From assembly GCF_000381025.1 (NCBI RefSeq), contig NZ_KB905815.1, positions 293,789 through 357,788 of the forward strand: DNA of 64,000 nt. The letters run 5' to 3'. The notes beneath the pieces are model-generated. The model did no database searches. It was given only the letters and a program-made list of their open reading frames with translations, and was not told the DNA's origin. Every line of letters begins with the position of its first letter. Position 1 is the first letter of the stretch. This document shows, one piece after another, positions 18,658 through 27,918 of this stretch. Source of the DNA: Streptomyces sulphureus DSM 40104. Its GTDB lineage: Bacteria > Actinomycetota > Actinomycetes > Streptomycetales > Streptomycetaceae. The translations under genes were made by a program, and so were the position numbers.

Positions 18658-20253
18658 TCAGCCGTGCCGGTAGCTGTGCACGTCGAGTTGGTGCAGCACC
18701 CGGTCGACGACCTCGGGGTCGACGCCGCTCTCGCCGCGCGCCGCGACGGCCTCGTGCCGCGCGGCGGAGAGCAGCTCCCCCTGGACGCGTCGGAGCGTCT
18801 TCATCCGCTCCACATGCTCCAGTTGCGAGGCGCGCCGCTCCTCGTCCGCTATGTCGGGCGAGATCCGCGCCCCGACGTCCCAGGCCCGCCGCACGAGGAC
18901 CTCGGCAAGCTCCTCCGGCAGCTCCTCGACCTCCTCGATCTCCCGCAGCCGCTGCCGCGCCGCCTTCGCGCACCGCAGCGCCAGCTCCCGCTCGACGCTC
19001 CGCTCGGCCGCCGTGTCCGCCTTCACCCGCAGCAGCCTCACCAGCCAAGGCAGCGTGAGCCCCTGGAAGACGAGCGTCACCACGACGACGCAGAAGGCGA
19101 GGAAGAGGATCGCGTCCCGCCCGGGGAAGGGCTCACCGCCCTCGACGGTGAGGGGCACGGCGAGCGCGAGCGCGACGGAGGCCACCCCGCGCATCCCCGA
19201 CCACCAGATCACCACGGTCTCGCGCCAGTTGGCGGGGATGTCCTCGTCGAGATCCTTGTTGCGGTGCAGCCGCATCGCGAGCCAGGCCGCCGGCAGCAGC
19301 CACGCGAGCCGCACGACGACCACCACGGCGACGACCGCGAGCGCGGCCGGCAGCAGGTCCTCCCACTGCTCGCGGCCGGTCTCGATGACGGTGTGCAGTT
19401 CGAGTCCGATCAGCCCGAAGGCGATCCCGGTCACGAGTGTGTCGACGATCGACCAGAAGGTGTTGCCGGCGAGCCGTCCCTGCACGTCGTCGGCGTCGAC
19501 GGCCCGCCCCGAGGAGAGGTAGAGCGCGGTGGTGAGCACCGCGAGCACGCCCGAACCCATGAGCTCTTCGGCGAGCACGTACGAGGCGAAGGGCACCAGC
19601 AGCGTCAACCCGGTCTGGAGGGTGGCGTCGCCGAGGAACCCCATCACCTTCCCGGTGAGCCATGCGAGCGCCAACCCGACCGCCACCGCGACGACGCCGG
19701 AGAGGACCAACTCCCCGGCGGCGAGGGGCATCGAGAACGTCCCGGTCACCGCAGCAGCGATCGCCACGTGGTAGAGGGTGATCGCGGTGACGTCGTTGAA
19801 GAGCCCCTCACCCTCCAGGATCGAGACGAGCCGGCGCGGCAGCCCGAGCTTCCCCGCGACGGTCGTCGCCGCCACCGGGTCGGGCGGCGCGACGAGCGCG
19901 CCGAGCGCGACGGCGCCTGCCACGCCGAGCCCCGGCACCAGCGCGTTGGCCACCGCCGCGACGGCCGCCGTCGTCACGAAGACCAGCGCGACCGCCATGA
20001 GGAAGATCGGCCGCTTGTTGGCGGCGAACTGCCGCCACGAGGTGTGCTGCGCCGCCGCGTAGATCAGCGGCGGAAGCACCAGCGGGAGGATGAACTCCGG
20101 CGGGAGGTCGATGTTGGGCACGAACGGGAGCAGTGCCAGCGCCCCGCCGAGGAGCGTCATCAGCACCGGAGGCGGAAGCCCGATCCGGTCGCCGACCGGG
20201 ACCATCACCACCGAGGAGAGGAGCAGGACGAAGAGCAGGGCGAGCTGTTCCAC
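18658..20253 (-). CDS. Na+/H+ antiporter, CPA1 family
   Basis: Cation:proton antiporter for pH and sodium homeostasis. It has 531 aa with about 12 membrane segments in the first 400 residues. The diagnostic ion-binding motifs are ALVAPPDPVAATTVAGKLG and EGEGLFNDVTAITLYH; WWSGMRGVASVALALAVP contains the conserved Arg of the family. Residues about 410-531 are a charged helical cytoplasmic tail (KAARQRLREIEEVEELPEEL, RRAWDVGARISPDIADEERR). The GTG start at 20253 lies 3 nt beyond the stop codon of rluD (20257), so the gene is translationally close to rluD and probably co-transcribed with it. Confidence 0.94.
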   Translation of the reverse strand: MEQLALLFVLLLSSVVMVPVGDRIGLPPPVLMTLLGGALALLPFVPNIDLPPEFILPLVLPPLIYAAAQHTSWRQFAANKRPIFLMAVALVFVTTAAVAAVANALVPGLGVAGAVALGALVAPPDPVAATTVAGKLGLPRRLVSILEGEGLFNDVTAITLYHVAIAAAVTGTFSMPLAAGELVLSGVVAVAVGLALAWLTGKVMGFLGDATLQTGLTLLVPFASYVLAEELMGSGVLAVLTTALYLSSGRAVDADDVQGRLAGNTFWSIVDTLVTGIAFGLIGLELHTVIETGREQWEDLLPAALAVVAVVVVVRLAWLLPAAWLAMRLHRNKDLDEDIPANWRETVVIWWSGMRGVASVALALAVPLTVEGGEPFPGRDAILFLAFCVVVVTLVFQGLTLPWLVRLLRVKADTAAERSVERELALRCAKAARQRLREIEEVEELPEELAEVLVRRAWDVGARISPDIADEERRASQLEHVERMKTLRRVQGELLSAARHEAVAARGESGVDPEVVDRVLHQLDVHSYRHG

Positions 20254-20256
20254 GTG

Positions 20257-21192
20257 TCAGGCACTCTCCGCTCTCACCCGGTCCAGGGCCCGTCGGAGGT
20301 CCTCGGGGTAGTCGCTTTCGTAGGTGACCCAGCGGCCGTCCGCCGGGTGCTCGAAGCCGAGTTGCACCGCATGGAGCCACTGCCGCTGGAGCTTCAGCCG
20401 GGCGGCGAGCTTCGGATCGGCGCCGTAGGTGAGGTCGCCGACGCACGGGTGCCGGTGCGCCGACATGTGCACGCGGATCTGGTGCGTACGCCCCGTCTCC
20501 AACTTGACGTCGAGGAGGCTGGCGGCGCGGAACGCCTCGATCAGGTCGTAGTGCGTCACCGAGGGCTTCCCGTCGGCGGTGACGGCCCACTTGTAGTCGT
20601 GCTGCGGATGCCGGCCGACCGGTGCGTCGATGGTGCCGCTGAGCGGGTCGGGGTGCCCCTGCACCAGGGCGTGGTACCGCTTGTCGACGGTCCGCTCGCG
20701 GAACTGCTGCTTCAACAGGGTGTACGCGCGCTCCGACTTGGCGACCGCCATCAGCCCCGAGGTGCCGACGTCGAGCCGGTGGACGATGCCCTGCCGCTCC
20801 GCCGCCCCCGAGGTGCTGATGGTGTACCCGGCGGCCGCAAGCCCGCCGATCACCGTCGGCCCGCTCCACCCCGGACTCGGATGCGCCGCGACCCCGACCG
20901 GCTTGAGGACGACGACCACGTCCGCGTCGTCGTGGACGATCTCCATCCCCTCGACGGGCTCGGCGACGATCCGCACCGGCTGCGCCGGCTCCGGCATCGT
21001 CACCTCGAGCCAGGCCCCGCCGGGGACGCGGTCGGACTTGCCCACCGCCGAACCGTCGAGGAGCACCTTCCCCTCGCCGGCCAACTCGGCCGCCTTCGTA
21101 CGTGAGAACCCGAACATCCTGGCCAGAGCAGCGTCGACGCGCTCCCCCTCGAGTCCCTCGGGTACGGGCAAAGTGCGGACTTCTGCTGGCAT
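20257..21192 (-). CDS. rluD: 23S rRNA pseudouridine synthase RluD-type
   Basis: RluA-family pseudouridine synthase, predicted to modify helix 69 of 23S rRNA. The protein is 311 aa. An S4 domain occupies about 10-75 ([20 protein letters not shown]), followed by the catalytic core with [14 protein letters not shown], where Asp141 is the nucleophile, and the [20 protein letters not shown] motif. The ATG at 21192 is preferred over a GTG at 21198 because AGGTGA precedes it. In other Streptomyces as I recall, rluD is directly preceded by lspA; here a rightward protease gene lies between them. Confidence 0.95.
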   Translation of the reverse strand: MPAEVRTLPVPEGLEGERVDAALARMFGFSRTKAAELAGEGKVLLDGSAVGKSDRVPGGAWLEVTMPEPAQPVRIVAEPVEGMEIVHDDADVVVVLKPVGVAAHPSPGWSGPTVIGGLAAAGYTISTSGAAERQGIVHRLDVGTSGLMAVAKSERAYTLLKQQFRERTVDKRYHALVQGHPDPLSGTIDAPVGRHPQHDYKWAVTADGKPSVTHYDLIEAFRAASLLDVKLETGRTHQIRVHMSAHRHPCVGDLTYGADPKLAARLKLQRQWLHAVQLGFEHPADGRWVTYESDYPEDLRRALDRVRAESA

Positions 21193-21394
21193 GCTCACCT
21201 GATCGAGTATGCCGGACGGACGGCACGTCCCTGCGCCGGGAGGCCCCAACTGCCGCGCCGTGCACCGCTCACCCGCGCAGCCCGCCCCGGGGTGCACCCG
21301 CCACCGTCCGCACCGACGGTGTCACTACGCCCGCACGCCACCGCTCCCCCGTGGCCGTGCGCTGCGAGGAAGCGCCCGACGGAAGGAGCCGGCC

Positions 21395-22603
21395 ATGACG
21401 GCAGCCCGGAGGCCGCGCGCACGGATACCGGGCCGCCGGGCCCTCGTCCTCGCCGCCACCCTCGTCACCGCCGGCGTCGGCCTCGCCCCCGGTGAGGCGG
21501 CGGCCGCCGGCATCGCAGGCCCCTGCGCGATATCCGCCCGCCCCGGCACGGGGGAGGGACCGCAGAACGGCGAGCACATCAACCCGCTCGGCCACCGCCG
21601 GGCCACCATGCTCATGGTCGACTTCGCCGATCGCCCCGCCCGCAACCGCGCGGAGTCCCGCGCGAAGTTCTTCTCCGGGTACGGCGACGAGTACATCGAG
21701 CGCGCCTCGTACGGGAAGTACCGGCTCCGCCTCGACCACACCGGGTGGATACGGATGCCCCACCGCTGGTCGTCGTACGGCATCGACCGCGGCGTCCCCG
21801 AGCGGCTGATGCGCCGCTACGTCCGCGACGCGCTGGAGGCCGCCCGCGAGCGCGGCGCCGACCTCGGCGGCACCGACCTCGTCTTCGTCGTCGCAGACGA
21901 CAACGTCCCGGCCCCGCCCACCGTTTCGCAGGCGAGCACCTTCGACGAGCTGCGCGCCGGCGGCACCTCGGTGCGCGGCGCGGCGCTCGTCTTCGGCCGC
22001 CGCGCGGACTCGGCGCTGTGGCAGCGCGGCAACTTCGTCCATGAGGCGAACCACCTCTACGGGCTGCCCGACCTCTACAACGTGGAGCGGAACGCCTCGG
22101 TCGAGTACGCGGGCGGCTGGGACACGATGAGCATGGCCGGCATCTCCGACCTCCTCGGCTGGCACAAGTGGAAGTTCGGCTGGATCGACGGCGACCGCGT
22201 GCACTGCACGCCTCCCGGCGCCACCGAGGAGGTCCGGCTCGATCCCGTCGGCTCCCGCGGCGCCAAGATCGCCGTGGTGCGCACCGGGCCGCACCGTGCG
22301 CTCGTCGCCGAGGCACGCAGCCGGACCGGACTCGATGCACCGATCTGCCGCGAGGGCGTCCTCCTTTACACCGTCGACTCGCGCACGGCGACGGGACGCG
22401 GTCCCGTCCGCGTCGTGGACTCCCGTCCCGACAGCCGAGGGGGCACGCACTGCGGCAACCGCGCCCCGGCCGAGCTCGCCGAACTCGCGGACGCGCCCTT
22501 CGCACCGGGCGAGCGCCACACCTTCGGCAACGGGGCCCGGGTCGAGGTGCTCGGCAAGGAGGACTCGGGTTACCGCGTGCGGATGCAGGCCCCGGAGCGC
22601 TGA
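21395..22603 (+). CDS. Secreted M6-like (immune-inhibitor-A-type) metalloprotease
   Basis: Predicted secreted zinc protease, 402 aa. It begins with a basic Arg-rich region and a hydrophobic stretch ALVLAATLVTAGVGLAPGEA, with AAAAG following as a plausible signal peptidase site near residue 39. The zinc-binding helix is HEANHLYGLPD (His216, Glu217, His220), followed by the GGWDTMSMAG Met-turn-like segment, a pattern typical of the M6/InhA group. The C-terminal part lacks the extra domains of large InhA proteins. Ribosome binding site GGAAGGAGCC precedes the ATG at 21395. It lies between rluD and lspA, both on the opposite strand, with only 2 nt between its stop and that of lspA; it is probably an accessory gene. 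Confidence 0.85.
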   Translation: MTAARRPRARIPGRRALVLAATLVTAGVGLAPGEAAAAGIAGPCAISARPGTGEGPQNGEHINPLGHRRATMLMVDFADRPARNRAESRAKFFSGYGDEYIERASYGKYRLRLDHTGWIRMPHRWSSYGIDRGVPERLMRRYVRDALEAARERGADLGGTDLVFVVADDNVPAPPTVSQASTFDELRAGGTSVRGAALVFGRRADSALWQRGNFVHEANHLYGLPDLYNVERNASVEYAGGWDTMSMAGISDLLGWHKWKFGWIDGDRVHCTPPGATEEVRLDPVGSRGAKIAVVRTGPHRALVAEARSRTGLDAPICREGVLLYTVDSRTATGRGPVRVVDSRPDSRGGTHCGNRAPAELAELADAPFAPGERHTFGNGARVEVLGKEDSGYRVRMQAPER

Positions 22604-22605
22604 CC

Positions 22606-23355
22606 TCAGTCGCGGTGGACAGTGCCGTCGGGGTCGAGGCCGCGGAAGGAGAGCAGCACGATCAGCACGCCGCCGCAGACGATCGCCGAGTCCGCGAGGT
22701 TGAAGACGGCGAAGTGCGTCGGCGCGATGAAGTCGACGACGGCGCCGCGGAAGACGCCCGGCGAACGGAAGATCCGGTCGGTGAGGTTGCCGCAGGCACC
22801 CCCGAGGAGCAGCCCGAGCGCGATCGCCCACGGCGTGCTGTACAGCTTCCGCGCGATACGCGCGATCACCACCACGACGATGGCGGCGATCAGCGAGAGG
22901 CCGATCGTCAGCGCCTCCCCGATGCCGAAGGCGGCGCCCGGGTTCCGGATCACGTCGAGCCGCAGCAGCGAGCCGACGATCTCGATCGGCTCGTGGTGCT
23001 CCAACTCCTCCACGACGACGATCTTGGTCACGAGGTCGAGTGCGTACGCCAGGGCCGCCACGACGAGGAGCACCGCGATCCGCCGCCGCCCCTTCGGCGC
23101 GGCCACCGGGGCCTCCGCGGGCTCGCCCTCCGCCGGCTCCGCTGCCTCGGCGTCCGCCGCGTCGGCAGGCTCGCGAGGCGCCTCGCCGCCGTCCGGTTCC
23201 GGGTCTTCCGGAGCGTCGCGTTCCGCCTCGCTCACGCTCGGAACCTCCGCCGAACCGCCGTCCCGCTCCGCGCGGTCGGCTTGCCGAGAACCGTCCGCGC
23301 CCTCGGGCGCGGACGGGGTGTCCGGGGTCTCGATGGGCCGCTCCACCTCTGTCAC
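22606..23355 (-). CDS. lspA: Lipoprotein signal peptidase (signal peptidase II) with long acidic N-tail
   Basis: Inner-membrane aspartyl protease that cleaves the signal peptide of prolipoproteins after lipidation. The core is complete: four membrane segments, [23 protein letters not shown] with catalytic Asp193, and [12 protein letters not shown] with catalytic Asp222. The protein is 249 aa because about 90 residues precede the first membrane segment ([20 protein letters not shown], about 93-112). This tail is Glu/Asp/Ala/Pro-rich, without hydrophobic stretches. The GTG start at 23355 fits the tail composition; a shorter start within the tail has no better ribosome binding site. The gene lies 34 nt downstream of the TraR/DksA gene. 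Confidence 0.95.
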   Translation of the reverse strand: MTEVERPIETPDTPSAPEGADGSRQADRAERDGGSAEVPSVSEAERDAPEDPEPDGGEAPREPADAADAEAAEPAEGEPAEAPVAAPKGRRRIAVLLVVAALAYALDLVTKIVVVEELEHHEPIEIVGSLLRLDVIRNPGAAFGIGEALTIGLSLIAAIVVVVIARIARKLYSTPWAIALGLLLGGACGNLTDRIFRSPGVFRGAVVDFIAPTHFAVFNLADSAIVCGGVLIVLLSFRGLDPDGTVHRD

Positions 23356-23389
23356 GTGTTGAGGGTACGACACGGCCCGAACCGCATCT

Positions 23390-24259
23390 TCAGCGGCGCT
23401 CCTGCTTCTGCTTGCAGTCGACGCAGAGCGTGGCACGGGGGAAAGCCTGCATCCGCGCCTTCCCGATCGGGTTGCCGCAGTTCTCGCAGACGCCGTACGT
23501 CCCGGCGTCGAGCCGCTCCAGGGCGCGCTCGTTTTGGTAAAGCATCTCGCGTGCGTTGGCGGCGAGCGCCATCTCGTGCTCGCGTGTGATGTTCTTGCTG
23601 CCCGTGTCGGCGTCGTCGTCCCCCGCGCCGTCGCCGGAGTCGCGCATCAGGCCGTTGAGCGCCTCCTGCGAGGCGTCGATCTCCTCGCGCAGCCGGGCCA
23701 CTTCGCCGTGCAGCCCCTCGCGCGCCTCCTCCACCTCGGCCTCGGTCCACGGGTCCTCGCCGGAGCGCACGGCGAGGTCGCCGGCGGCTGCCGGGCCCGT
23801 CGTCGCGGTACGTGCCGTCGGCACCGGACCGGCCTGAGTGGATGCAGAACTCTTCTTCGCAGGCACCGTCTCGGCTCCCGTCGTTTCGGCTGCGCCGGCT
23901 CCGGCGGTCTCGGAGCTCTCCGACGGTTCCGCCCCCGCCGCAGCTACTGTCGTCTCGATGCCGGCGGACGGCTCCGCTGCCGCCGCCTTCTTCGCCGCAC
24001 CCTTCTTGGCCGGCGCCTTCTTGGCGGACTTTTTCGCCGCCGCCTTCTTGGCTGCCGTCTTCTTCGCCGCCTTCTTCGCCGGCGCCTTCTTGGCCGGCGC
24101 CTTCTTCGCTCCGGCCGCCCCCTTGGACGTCGATTCACCGCCGTCTGGTTGCTCTGCTTCCTCCGCAGCCCCGGAGCCGCCGGACGGCTGGGCTGCCGGC
24201 TCCCCTTCGGGAGCCCGATCGGCTGCCGTCCTCTGCACGGCGGTCTTTCTCGCCACCAT
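23390..24259 (-). CDS. TraR/DksA-family zinc-finger protein with histone-H1-like Lys/Ala tail
   Basis: DksA/TraR-type regulators bind the secondary channel of RNA polymerase. The C-terminal part fits: a coiled coil (about 180-235, [20 protein letters not shown]) and a C4 zinc finger with Cys258, Cys261, Cys279 and Cys282 in [15 protein letters not shown] and ATLCVDC. The N-terminal 165 residues are low complexity. Residues about 50-95 are made of [21 protein letters not shown] repeats like histone H1 or HupS tails, then an Ala/Glu/Ser/Thr stretch follows. The ATG at 24259 has GAAGGGG upstream. A promoter candidate lies at 24310-24338. It may bind DNA as well as polymerase; that is inference. 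Confidence 0.88.
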   Translation of the reverse strand: MVARKTAVQRTAADRAPEGEPAAQPSGGSGAAEEAEQPDGGESTSKGAAGAKKAPAKKAPAKKAAKKTAAKKAAAKKSAKKAPAKKGAAKKAAAAEPSAGIETTVAAAGAEPSESSETAGAGAAETTGAETVPAKKSSASTQAGPVPTARTATTGPAAAGDLAVRSGEDPWTEAEVEEAREGLHGEVARLREEIDASQEALNGLMRDSGDGAGDDDADTGSKNITREHEMALAANAREMLYQNERALERLDAGTYGVCENCGNPIGKARMQAFPRATLCVDCKQKQERR

Positions 24260-24309
24260 GGCCGCGGCCCCTTCACATATTGTGATCTTGCTCGCGAAAC
24301 GTGACCGGA

Positions 24310-24338
24310 ACGATAAATCGACTTGGACTGCACGGCAA
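24310..24338 (-). promoter_or_regulatory. Putative housekeeping promoter of the TraR/DksA gene
   Basis: On the minus strand, TTGCCG (24338-24333), a 17-nt spacer, and TATCGT (24315-24310). It lies about 50 nt upstream of the ATG at 24259. Confidence 0.4.
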
Positions 24339-24414
24339 CGGGGCACGCCGGTCTCATCCGTTGTGCCCAGGCAGCCGGTGCGAAAACCGTGTCACCGCTC
24401 CCGCAGGGGAGCCG

Positions 24415-24420
24415 TACACT
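24415..24420 (+). promoter_or_regulatory. Putative -10 element (TACACT) of ileS
   Basis: TACACT matches the TANNNT consensus just before the T-box leader. It would start transcription near 24427. The -35 is poorly conserved. Confidence 0.4.
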
Positions 24421-24426
24421 GGGGTC

Positions 24427-24698
24427 GGCGCAAGCGATGAAGGGGACGAGTAGCGTCCGCAAGCAGCCAGGAGCGACCCGGGGACGGTGCGAGCCCGGGG
24501 GCCCGCCCGGCGCGAAGATCACCCCGGAGCCGCCGGAGGAAAACCCGCAGCGCGGGCGAGTAGAACCGGCAGCGCTGCCCCAACGAGGGGGCGGTGGGCG
24601 GCTGCCCGCCGCCAAGGAGGGTGGTACCGCGGGACCGCACGGCGATCTCGTCCCTCCGACGGACACGCTCGTACTCTCCGCCGGAGGAAGCCCCGACG
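24427..24698 (+). promoter_or_regulatory. T-box riboswitch (ileS leader, translational type)
   Basis: Leader RNA that senses uncharged tRNA-Ile. The signature T-box AAGGAGGGTGGTACCGCGGG lies at 24614-24633; its UGGU (24622-24625) can pair with the ACCA end of tRNA-Ile. Stem I probably begins at GATGAAGGGGACGAGTAG, and an AUC isoleucine codon at 24528-24530 is a candidate specifier. No terminator precedes the gene. Instead CCCUCC (24652-24657) can pair either with GGAGGG of the T-box (24616-24621) or with the Shine-Dalgarno GGAGG at 24683-24687, so control is most likely at translation initiation, as known for actinobacterial ileS T-boxes. The leader is about 272 nt. Confidence 0.88.
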
Positions 24699-27600
24699 AT
24701 GCAATACCACCAGGTACCAGCCCAGGTGGACCTGCCCGCCATGGAGCGCGCGGTCCTCGACTTCTGGCGCGAGAACAAGATCTTCGACCGGACCCTGGAG
24801 ATGTCCGAGGGCCGTCCCGAGTGGGTCTTCTACGAGGGTCCGCCGACCGCCAACGGCATGCCGGGCGCCCACCACATCGAGGCCCGCGTCTTCAAGGACG
24901 TCTTCCCTCGGTTCCGCACGATGCGCGGCTACCACGTCGGCCGCAAGGCGGGCTGGGACTGCCACGGGCTCCCCGTCGAACTCGCCGTCGAGAAGGAGCT
25001 CGGCTTCAACGGCAAGCAGGACATCGAGAACTACGGCATCGCCGAGTTCAACGCCAGGTGCCGCGAGTCGGTCACCCGGCACACCGACGCCTTCGCCGAC
25101 CTCACGACCCGCATGGGGTACTGGGTCGACCTCGACGACGCGTACCGCACCATGGACCCCGAGTACATCGAGTCCGTCTGGTGGTCGCTGAAGGAGATCT
25201 TCAACAAGGGCCTCCTCGTCGAGGACTACCGCGTCGCGCCCTGGTGCCCGCGCTGCGGCACCGGCCTCTCCGACCACGAGTTGGCACAGGGGTACGAGAC
25301 GATCGTCGATCCCTCGGTGTACGTCCGGATGCCGCTCACCTCGGGGCCGCTCGCCGGTGAGGCGTCGCTGCTGATCTGGACGACGACGCCGTGGACGCTC
25401 GTCTCCAACTGCCTCGTCGCGGCCCACCCCGAGGTGGAGTACGTGGTCGCCACGGACGGGCAGGAGAAGGTCGTCGTCGCCGAGCCGCTCGTGGAGAAGG
25501 CGCTCGGCGAGGGGTGGAGCACCACGGGTCAGCGGTTCACCGGCAAGGAGTTGGAGGGCTGGAAGTACGAGCGGCCCTTCGACCTCTTCGACGCCGCCGA
25601 GGGTGCGCACTTCGTCGCCAACGCCGACTACGTCACCACCGAGGACGGCACGGGGCTCGTCCACCTCGCGCCCTTCGGCGACGACGACTTCAAGGTGATG
25701 CGCGAGTACGGCGTCCAACCCGCCATCCCGGTACGACCCGACGGCACCTTCGCACCCGAAATCGGGCTCGTCGGCGGCGAGTTCTTCAAGAAGGCCGACG
25801 AGGACCTCGTCGCCGACCTCGACGCGCGCGGCAAGCTCCTGCGCCACGTCGCCTACGAGCACAGCTACCCGCACTGCTGGCGCTGCCACACGGCGCTGAT
25901 CTACTACCCCCAGCCCTCCTGGTACATCCGCACCACGCAGGTCAAGGACGCGCTGCTCCGCGAGAACGAACGCACCAACTGGTACCCGGACTCCGTCAAG
26001 CACGGACGCTTCGGCGACTGGCTCGACAACAACGTCGACTGGGCGCTCAGCCGCAACCGCTACTGGGGCACGCCCCTGCCGATCTGGCGCTGCGCCGACG
26101 AGCACCTCACCTGCGTCGGCTCCCTCGCCGAACTCGGCGAGCTCACCGGGACCGACCAGAGCGGCCTCGATCCGCACCGCCCGTACATCGACGAGATCGT
26201 CTTCGCCTGCCCCCACGAGGGCTGCGCCCTGGAGGCGACGCGCGTTCCCGAGGTCATCGACGCCTGGTACGACTCCGGTGCGATGCCGTTCGCGCAGTGG
26301 GGATACCCGTACAAGAACAAGGACCTCTTCGAGAAGCGGTACCCGGCACAGTTCATCTCCGAGGCGATCGACCAGACCCGCGGCTGGTTCTACACACTCA
26401 TGGCCGTCGGCACGCTCGTCTTCGACAGGTCCTCCTACGAGAACGTCGTCTGCCTCGGCCACATCCTCGCCGAGGACGGCCGGAAGATGTCCAAGCACCT
26501 CGGCAACATCCTGGAGCCGATCCCGCTCATGGACCGGCACGGCGCCGACGCCGTCCGGTGGTTCATGGCGGCCGGCGGCTCCCCCTGGGCGGCCCGCCGG
26601 GTCGGGCACGGCACCATCCAAGAGGTCGTCCGCAAGGTGCTGTTGACCTACTGGAACACCGTCGCGTTCCAGGCCCTGTACGCCCGCACGGCCGGCTGGG
26701 CGCCGAGCGAGGCCGACCCGGCACCGGAGCGCCGCCCGCTCCTCGATCGCTGGCTCCTCAGCGAACTCCACGCGCTCATCGACCAGACGACGCTGGCGAT
26801 GGAGAACTACGACACCCAGCGCGCGGGCAAGCTCCTCTCCACCTTCGTCGACGACCTCTCCAACTGGTACGTGCGGCGCTCGCGTCGCCGCTTCTGGCAG
26901 GGCGACCCGGCGGCGCTGCGCACCCTGCACGACGTCGTCGAGACGGTGACCCGTCTCATGGCGCCGTTCGTGCCGTTCATCACGGAGCGGGTCTGGCAGG
27001 ACCTCGTCGTGCCGGTGGCGCCCGAAGGGCCCGCCTCGGTGCATCTGGCGCCCTGGCCCGAGGCCGACCTCGGCCGGATCGATCCCGAACTGTCGCAGGA
27101 CGTCCTGCTCGTGCGGCGCCTCGTCGAACTGGGACGCGCCACCCGCGCCGGCTCGGGCGTGAAGACGAGGCAGCCGCTCTCGCGCGCGCTCATCGCGGCG
27201 CAGGGCTTCGAGACGCTCTCGCCCGACCTGCGCGCCCAGATCACCGAGGAGCTGAACGTCGCGCAACTCGCCTCCCTCTCCGAGGTCGGCGGCTCGCTCG
27301 TGGACACCTCGGCGAAGGGCAACTTCCGTGCGCTCGGGCGCCGTTTCGGCAAGCGCACCCAGACCGTCGCCGACGCCATCGCCGCCGCGGACGCCGCCGC
27401 GCTTTCGGCCGCGCTGCGTGAGGGGAACGCCTCGGTCGAGGTCGAGGGCGAGACGATCGCCCTCGATCCGGAAGAGGTGATCATCACGGAGACGCCGCGC
27501 GAGGGCTGGTCCGTCGCCTCCGACTCCGGTGCCACCGTCGCCCTCGACCTGGAGATCTCCCCCGAGCTCCGCCGCGCCGGACTCGCGCGCGACGCAATCC

Positions 27601-27839
27601 GGTTGATCCAGGAGGCGCGGAAGAACTCGGGGCTCGACGTCGCCGACCGGATCGCGCTGCGCTGGCAGTCGGCCGACGAGGAGGTCTCCCTCGCGCTCGC
27701 CGAGCACGCCGACCTCATCGCCGAGGAGGTCCTCGCCGTCGACTACTCAGACGGCGAGGGCGACGCCTCCTACGGGGAGCCGTTCGTGGACGAGGCACTT
27801 CCGCTCACCTTCCGCCTGCGCGTCGCCGACGGCTCCTGA
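24699..27839 (+). CDS. ileS: Isoleucyl-tRNA synthetase (IleRS, type 2-like) with GxHH signature
   Basis: Class I synthetase that charges tRNA-Ile. The protein is 1046 aa. The adenylate-site signature is PTANGMPGAHHIEAR at 49-63: where most IleRS have HxGH, this one reads GAHH (56-59). The second motif is GRKMSKHLGN (KMSKH). The editing domain (CP1) occupies about 190-400 with LLIWTTTPWTLVSN. The tRNA anticodon-binding region and a long C-terminal domain follow. Length and motifs place it with the eukaryote-like IleRS2 group. The ATG at 24699 follows GGAGGAAG at 24683-24690; the open frame upstream is T-box leader. It is the only ileS in the window. Confidence 0.97.
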   Translation: MQYHQVPAQVDLPAMERAVLDFWRENKIFDRTLEMSEGRPEWVFYEGPPTANGMPGAHHIEARVFKDVFPRFRTMRGYHVGRKAGWDCHGLPVELAVEKELGFNGKQDIENYGIAEFNARCRESVTRHTDAFADLTTRMGYWVDLDDAYRTMDPEYIESVWWSLKEIFNKGLLVEDYRVAPWCPRCGTGLSDHELAQGYETIVDPSVYVRMPLTSGPLAGEASLLIWTTTPWTLVSNCLVAAHPEVEYVVATDGQEKVVVAEPLVEKALGEGWSTTGQRFTGKELEGWKYERPFDLFDAAEGAHFVANADYVTTEDGTGLVHLAPFGDDDFKVMREYGVQPAIPVRPDGTFAPEIGLVGGEFFKKADEDLVADLDARGKLLRHVAYEHSYPHCWRCHTALIYYPQPSWYIRTTQVKDALLRENERTNWYPDSVKHGRFGDWLDNNVDWALSRNRYWGTPLPIWRCADEHLTCVGSLAELGELTGTDQSGLDPHRPYIDEIVFACPHEGCALEATRVPEVIDAWYDSGAMPFAQWGYPYKNKDLFEKRYPAQFISEAIDQTRGWFYTLMAVGTLVFDRSSYENVVCLGHILAEDGRKMSKHLGNILEPIPLMDRHGADAVRWFMAAGGSPWAARRVGHGTIQEVVRKVLLTYWNTVAFQALYARTAGWAPSEADPAPERRPLLDRWLLSELHALIDQTTLAMENYDTQRAGKLLSTFVDDLSNWYVRRSRRRFWQGDPAALRTLHDVVETVTRLMAPFVPFITERVWQDLVVPVAPEGPASVHLAPWPEADLGRIDPELSQDVLLVRRLVELGRATRAGSGVKTRQPLSRALIAAQGFETLSPDLRAQITEELNVAQLASLSEVGGSLVDTSAKGNFRALGRRFGKRTQTVADAIAAADAAALSAALREGNASVEVEGETIALDPEEVIITETPREGWSVASDSGATVALDLEISPELRRAGLARDAIRLIQEARKNSGLDVADRIALRWQSADEEVSLALAEHADLIAEEVLAVDYSDGEGDASYGEPFVDEALPLTFRLRVADGS

Positions 27840-27845
27840 CGGTCC

Positions 27846-27870
27846 CGGGGGCGGCTTCCGGCCGCCCCCG
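27846..27870 (+). terminator. First terminator hairpin after ileS
   Basis: CGGGGGCGGC (27846-27855), loop TTCCG, GCCGCCCCCG (27861-27870): a perfect 10-bp stem seven nt after the ileS stop codon. Confidence 0.7.
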
Positions 27871-27918
27871 ACTCCCGCCGCGCGCAAGGGCGTTCGTTTT
27901 TTCGCAGGGTGACACGAC

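Noticed and set aside
21395..22603. Mobile-element origin of the protease insertion
   Set aside because: No transposase, terminal inverted repeats, tRNA or direct repeats were seen at its edges, and base composition looks like the surroundings.
24519..27707. Long minus-strand open frame opposite ileS
   Set aside because: Antisense shadow of ileS; it runs through the T-box leader and has no family motif.
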